DNA of 25,419 nucleotides from Desulfuromusa sp. GTDB lineage: Bacteria > Desulfobacterota > Desulfuromonadia > Desulfuromonadales > Geopsychrobacteraceae. The notes beneath the pieces were generated by a model, which was not told where the DNA came from, did not search any database, and saw only the letters and a list, made by a program, of their open reading frames with translations. The stretch lies in NCBI GenBank assembly GCA_029934755.1, contig JAOZLQ010000011.1, forward strand, positions 1 through 25,419, given 5' to 3'. Positions 23,078-25,419 of the stretch are shown piece by piece; position 1 is the stretch's first letter; each line of letters opens with the position of its first letter. The translations under genes were made by a program, and so were the position numbers.

Positions 23078-23329
23078 TTACCCCTTCTCACGCGTTTTCA
23101 ATGTATTGGAACCGCGCGTCACTGTGGCGATACCAACACCCAGCTTATCCGCAATCTGCCGTTGTGGCATCCCTTCTTCCAGTAACTCAAAAATTTGTAA
23201 ACGATTTGCCACATCGATAAGCTCGCTAGAAGTCAGCAAGTCACGCAAGGCGTTCTCCATCTCTGCAGAAGTTCCCTGAACAAGCAAATGATTGACTAAA
23301 TATTCAATGTATTTTATCTTTTCACTCAT
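23078..23329 (-). CDS. trpR: TrpR-family transcriptional repressor, tryptophan-binding type
   Basis: An 83-residue helical DNA-binding protein matching the TrpR core. Its HTH segment MPQRQIADKLGVGIATVTRG aligns with the E. coli TrpR recognition region, and GSNTLK follows as GSNSLK does in TrpR. The ligand-contact residues of TrpR (Thr44, Arg54, Arg84 of E. coli) have counterparts at Thr33, Arg43 and Arg72, so it probably binds L-tryptophan or a related indole. The first residues start inside the TrpR helix order, so the protein is shorter than TrpR (108) but complete. A trp-operator-like site covers the bases immediately before ATG 23329, leaving no ribosome site; a leaderless mRNA is likely. 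It is divergent from livH. Autoregulation is strongly suggested. Confidence 0.9.
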   Translation of the reverse strand: MSEKIKYIEYLVNHLLVQGTSAEMENALRDLLTSSELIDVANRLQIFELLEEGMPQRQIADKLGVGIATVTRGSNTLKTREKG

Positions 23330-23350
23330 GTACTAGTACAATAGTACGCA
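23330..23350. promoter_or_regulatory. trp-operator-like site overlapping the trpR promoter
   Basis: ACTAGTACAATAGTAC (23332-23347) has the two ACTAG/TAGT half-sites of the E. coli trp operator (ACTAGTTAACTAGT, 11 of 14 positions equal) and is followed by GCA as in E. coli. It lies between the divergent trpR and livH genes. Confidence 0.75.
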
Positions 23351-23365
23351 GACGTTTGATGTCAA
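23338..23365 (-). promoter_or_regulatory. sigma-70 promoter for trpR, overlapping its operator
   Basis: On the reverse strand, TTGACA (23365-23360) and TATTGT (23343-23338) are 16 bases apart. The start site would fall about 2-3 bases before ATG 23329, so the transcript would be leaderless. Repressor bound at 23332-23347 would cover the -10. Confidence 0.6.
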
Positions 23366-23427
23366 CTCTTTTCTTGTGCATAGCCGCACTCATTGAGTCC
23401 GATATCCATGCGGAGTGCACCCTTTTA

Positions 23428-24288
23428 ATGTCTCAAGATTTTCTCCAATACCTTTTTTCTGGACTGACCAGTGGCGCAATCTATGCCCTGATTGCGCTTG
23501 GATTTTGTGTTGTCAATAACACCATGGGGATCGTCAACTTTGTTCAGGTTGATTTTGTTTCTCTGGGCGGAATGTTGATGTTCTCAGCCCTGTTTGCTGC
23601 CGGGCTGCCAATGATACCAGGACTGCTGCTGGCCGTTACCGGGGTTGCTCTGGTAGCGATGCTGGTGGAACGTTTCGGTCTGCGGCCAGCACGTTCTGAC
23701 AATCACTTGGTGCTGATTTTCCTGACTGTCGGACTGTCGATCATTCTGCGTGGCGTGATCAAATTAATCTGGGGGAAAAACCGCATGGCCTTGCCGCCAC
23801 TGACCCCCGATGTACCAGTAAAAATTTTCGGTGCCAGCATTCTGCCGCAAGCACTCTGGATTATCTTATTAACTGTAGTCGCAATCGCCTTACTGACCTG
23901 GTTTTTTTATCGTACTTCTCTGGGACTTTCGATGCGCGCGGTCGCATCCAACCCAACTGCAGCAGCGGTCATTGGCATCCCAGCAGGACGGATACGGCTG
24001 ACTAGTTACGCGATTGCCGGAGCTCTAGGTGGTCTAGCGGGGGTGTTGGTCACTCCGATCACAACCCTAAGCTACGATGTTGGTGTCTTACTCGGCCTGA
24101 AAGGGTTCGCTGCCGCCATTCTTGGTGGGTTTGGATCTTTTCCCGGAGCCATTCTCGGTGGCCTTGGGCTTGGTCTGTTAGAATCCCTTTCAGCTGGATA
24201 TCTTTCGAGTGCATATAAAGATGTGGTCGCCTTTGTGGTGTTGTTGCTGGTGTTATTCGTTCGGCCTAAAGGGTTGTTGGGAAAGTAG
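23428..24288 (+). CDS. livH: branched-chain/aromatic amino acid ABC transporter permease, LivH family
   Basis: A 286-residue inner-membrane permease with about eight to nine segments. MSQDFLQYLFSGLTSGAIYA is the familiar LivH start and ALGFCVVNNTMGIVNFVQVD follows it. The end IAGALGGLAGVLVTPI and GGFGSFPGAILGGLGLGLLE are the family's cytoplasmic-loop motifs that meet the ATPase. An in-frame extension to TTG 23356 runs through the TrpR operator and is rejected; GGAG lies 12 bases before ATG 23428. The usual partners (LivM, LivG, LivF and a binding protein) are absent here. The gene is divergent from trpR and upstream of iorA, so its substrate may be an aromatic amino acid rather than leucine. 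The plus-strand promoter is not clear. Confidence 0.88.
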   Translation: MSQDFLQYLFSGLTSGAIYALIALGFCVVNNTMGIVNFVQVDFVSLGGMLMFSALFAAGLPMIPGLLLAVTGVALVAMLVERFGLRPARSDNHLVLIFLTVGLSIILRGVIKLIWGKNRMALPPLTPDVPVKIFGASILPQALWIILLTVVAIALLTWFFYRTSLGLSMRAVASNPTAAAVIGIPAGRIRLTSYAIAGALGGLAGVLVTPITTLSYDVGVLLGLKGFAAAILGGFGSFPGAILGGLGLGLLESLSAGYLSSAYKDVVAFVVLLLVLFVRPKGLLGK

Positions 24289-24330
24289 TATTATTTCCCC
24301 TTATAAAAAAATAACCAAGTTAATTGAAAC

Positions 24331-24373
24331 ATTCCCCTCTCCCTGAGGGAGAGGGCTAGGGTGAGGGGGAAAC
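24331..24373. repeat. REP-like palindromic repeat, left arm of an inverted pair
   Basis: CCCCTCTCCCTGAGGGAGAG, then GGCTAGGGTGAGGGGGA, contains a perfect CTCTCCCTGAGGGAGAG palindrome. It is a related but shorter variant of the element at 24404-24457 in opposite orientation. Confidence 0.75.
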
Positions 24374-24403
24374 GTTACAAAAGAACATCCGAATAACCAA
24401 TTT

Positions 24404-24457
24404 TAAGCCCCCCTCATCCGGCCTTCGGCCACCTTCTCCCTCAGGGAGAAGGGTTAA
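24404..24457. repeat. REP-like palindromic repeat, right arm of an inverted pair
   Basis: CCCCCCTCATCCGGCCTTCG, then GCCACCTTCTCCCTCAGGGA and GAAGGGTT. It matches the copy at 13044-13098 over most of its length and holds the same GGCC-TTC-GGCC stem. With the element at 24331 it forms an inverted pair in the livH-iorA gap. Confidence 0.8.
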
Positions 24458-24506
24458 GTGGGAAGTTTGTACTAATCAGGAAAAACAATGAGGACTATAG
24501 TCAAAC

Positions 24507-25419
24507 ATGAAAAATCAAATCCAACTCTTGATGGGTAACGAAGCCATCGGCCAAGGGCTAATTGAAGCAGGTTGTCAGATTGCTGCTGCCTATCCCGGCA
24601 CCCCATCGACAGAAATCCTGCAGGCGGTGATTGATCGGCGTAAGCAAGCAGCTGAACCACTTCACCTGGAATGGTCGGTCAACGAAAAAATTGCCTTCGA
24701 AGTTGCTCTGGCTGGCAGCTATACCGGCAAACGTTCTGTGGCGGTTATGAAACAGGTTGGGCTGAATGTGGCAGCTGATCCTTTTATGCGGACCGCTTAT
24801 ATCGGGGTTAAAGGGGGGATGCTAACCATTGTAGCGGACGATCCCGGGCCACATAGCTCCCAGAATGAGCAGGACACCCGCCTGTTCTGTTTACAGGCGC
24901 GGGTCCCGGTTATCGATCCGGCCAGCCCGACAGAAGCGAAAGATTTCATCCGACCGGCATTTGAATTATCGGAAAAATATGAACTCAATATTGTTTTACG
25001 TCCAACCACCCGCATCTGCCACTCACGGCAAAATGTCTCCATTGCTGAACCGATCACTCTTGATCGACAAGCAAATTTTGAACTGGACACCTCCCGTTGG
25101 GCGGCAACTCCGGCGTTTCTTCCAGCACTGCATCGGAAGCTGAACGCCAACCTTGAAAAAATTTCTGTCGAACCCGATTGGCGGCCACGCCTGACTTCGG
25201 GAGATAACAGTCAGCCACGAACAGCTCTGGTTGCTTCGGGGATTGTATATAGCAATCTGGTTGATTTGCTTGAGGAATTGAATTTAAGCAATAAAATCGA
25301 TCTTTACCAGGTATTGATGCCATATCCGCTGAATCCCGATTTTTCCAAAAACTTACATGAAAAGTATGATCACATCCTGATTCTGGAAGAGACCTATCCG
25401 GTTATCGAACTGCAACTGG
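24507..25419 (+). CDS. iorA: indolepyruvate:ferredoxin oxidoreductase alpha subunit, IorA (3' end outside window)
   Basis: 304 codons are visible and the frame is still open at the window edge; full IorA is about 600 residues. IorAB oxidatively decarboxylates indolepyruvate and other aryl pyruvates to aryl-acetyl-CoA, reducing ferredoxin. Signatures seen are LLMGNEAIGQGLIEAG, AAYPGTPSTEI, HLEWSVNEKIAFEVALAG, MKQVGLNVAADP and ADDPGPHSSQNEQDTR (pyruvate:ferredoxin oxidoreductase alpha-type pyrimidine-binding domain). The C-terminal half, with the pyrophosphate-binding domain and 4Fe-4S ferredoxin module, lies beyond the edge. ATG 24507 fits the family start; an AGGA is 12 bases upstream. The gene follows livH and the REP pair, within the trpR neighbourhood. 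iorB is expected downstream. Confidence 0.94.
   Translation, partial: MKNQIQLLMGNEAIGQGLIEAGCQIAAAYPGTPSTEILQAVIDRRKQAAEPLHLEWSVNEKIAFEVALAGSYTGKRSVAVMKQVGLNVAADPFMRTAYIGVKGGMLTIVADDPGPHSSQNEQDTRLFCLQARVPVIDPASPTEAKDFIRPAFELSEKYELNIVLRPTTRICHSRQNVSIAEPITLDRQANFELDTSRWAATPAFLPALHRKLNANLEKISVEPDWRPRLTSGDNSQPRTALVASGIVYSNLVDLLEELNLSNKIDLYQVLMPYPLNPDFSKNLHEKYDHILILEETYPVIELQL

Noticed and set aside
23356..23427. Longer start of livH at TTG 23356 or ATG 23359
   Set aside because: The added residues do not fit the LivH N-terminus and the start overlaps the trpR -35; MSQDFLQYL at 23428 matches the family.
24331..24457. Repeat pair as a CRISPR remnant or IS end
   Set aside because: The two units are inverted and palindromic, with no regular spacer array, target-site duplication or transposase; a REP-like element fits better.

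Overview
This window looks like a chromosomal segment from an anaerobic, metal- or sulfur-respiring deltaproteobacterium of the Desulfuromonadales/Geobacterales type. The evidence is a periplasmic multiheme c-type cytochrome with paired CXXCH motifs, a sigma-54-type response regulator beside it, two tungsten-type aldehyde:ferredoxin oxidoreductases with pterin-cofactor genes, and an indolepyruvate:ferredoxin oxidoreductase subunit. No rRNA, tRNA, phage, IS transposase or CRISPR array is visible. The assignment rests on gene content only.

Layout. (1) 1-2400, minus strand: NtrC-type regulator followed by a multiheme cytochrome that runs off the left edge. (2) 2650-6300: NlpC/P60-SPOR lipoprotein, CBS/DUF294 nucleotidyltransferase-like protein, then on the plus strand a thioredoxin-like lipoprotein that lacks one active-site Cys, followed by a CcdA-like membrane protein. 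(3) 6300-8920, minus: moaA, a divergent moaE, and moeA. (4) 9125-13828, plus: a five-gene cluster with the order of the Aromatoleum aorABCDE genes (polyferredoxin, W-enzyme, FAD oxidoreductase, MoaD-like carrier, MoeB/ThiF-like enzyme). It has a strong terminator hairpin between aorB and aorC and a REP-like repeat between aorD and aorE. (5) 13910-16314: a tiny entericidin-like lipoprotein, then on the minus strand a second, divergent AOR with its own MoaD-like protein. (6) 16460-22966: DMT transporter, Cache-domain chemoreceptor with a FadR/PdhR-like palindrome upstream, threonine aldolase, class IV aminotransferase, RluA-type pseudouridine synthase. (7) 23078-25419: a small TrpR-family repressor whose start codon abuts a trp-operator-like site, a divergent LivH permease, a pair of inverted REP-like elements, and iorA, cut by the right edge.

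How it fits together. moaA/moaE/moeA and the MoaD/MoeB-like proteins would supply pterin cofactor for the two AORs. The aor cluster probably encodes an NAD-linked, possibly filament-forming aldehyde oxidoreductase. The right-hand TrpR/operator/LivH/IorA block suggests tryptophan-responsive uptake and oxidative catabolism of aromatic amino acids. Aldehydes arising from such catabolism are plausible AOR substrates. That link is inference.
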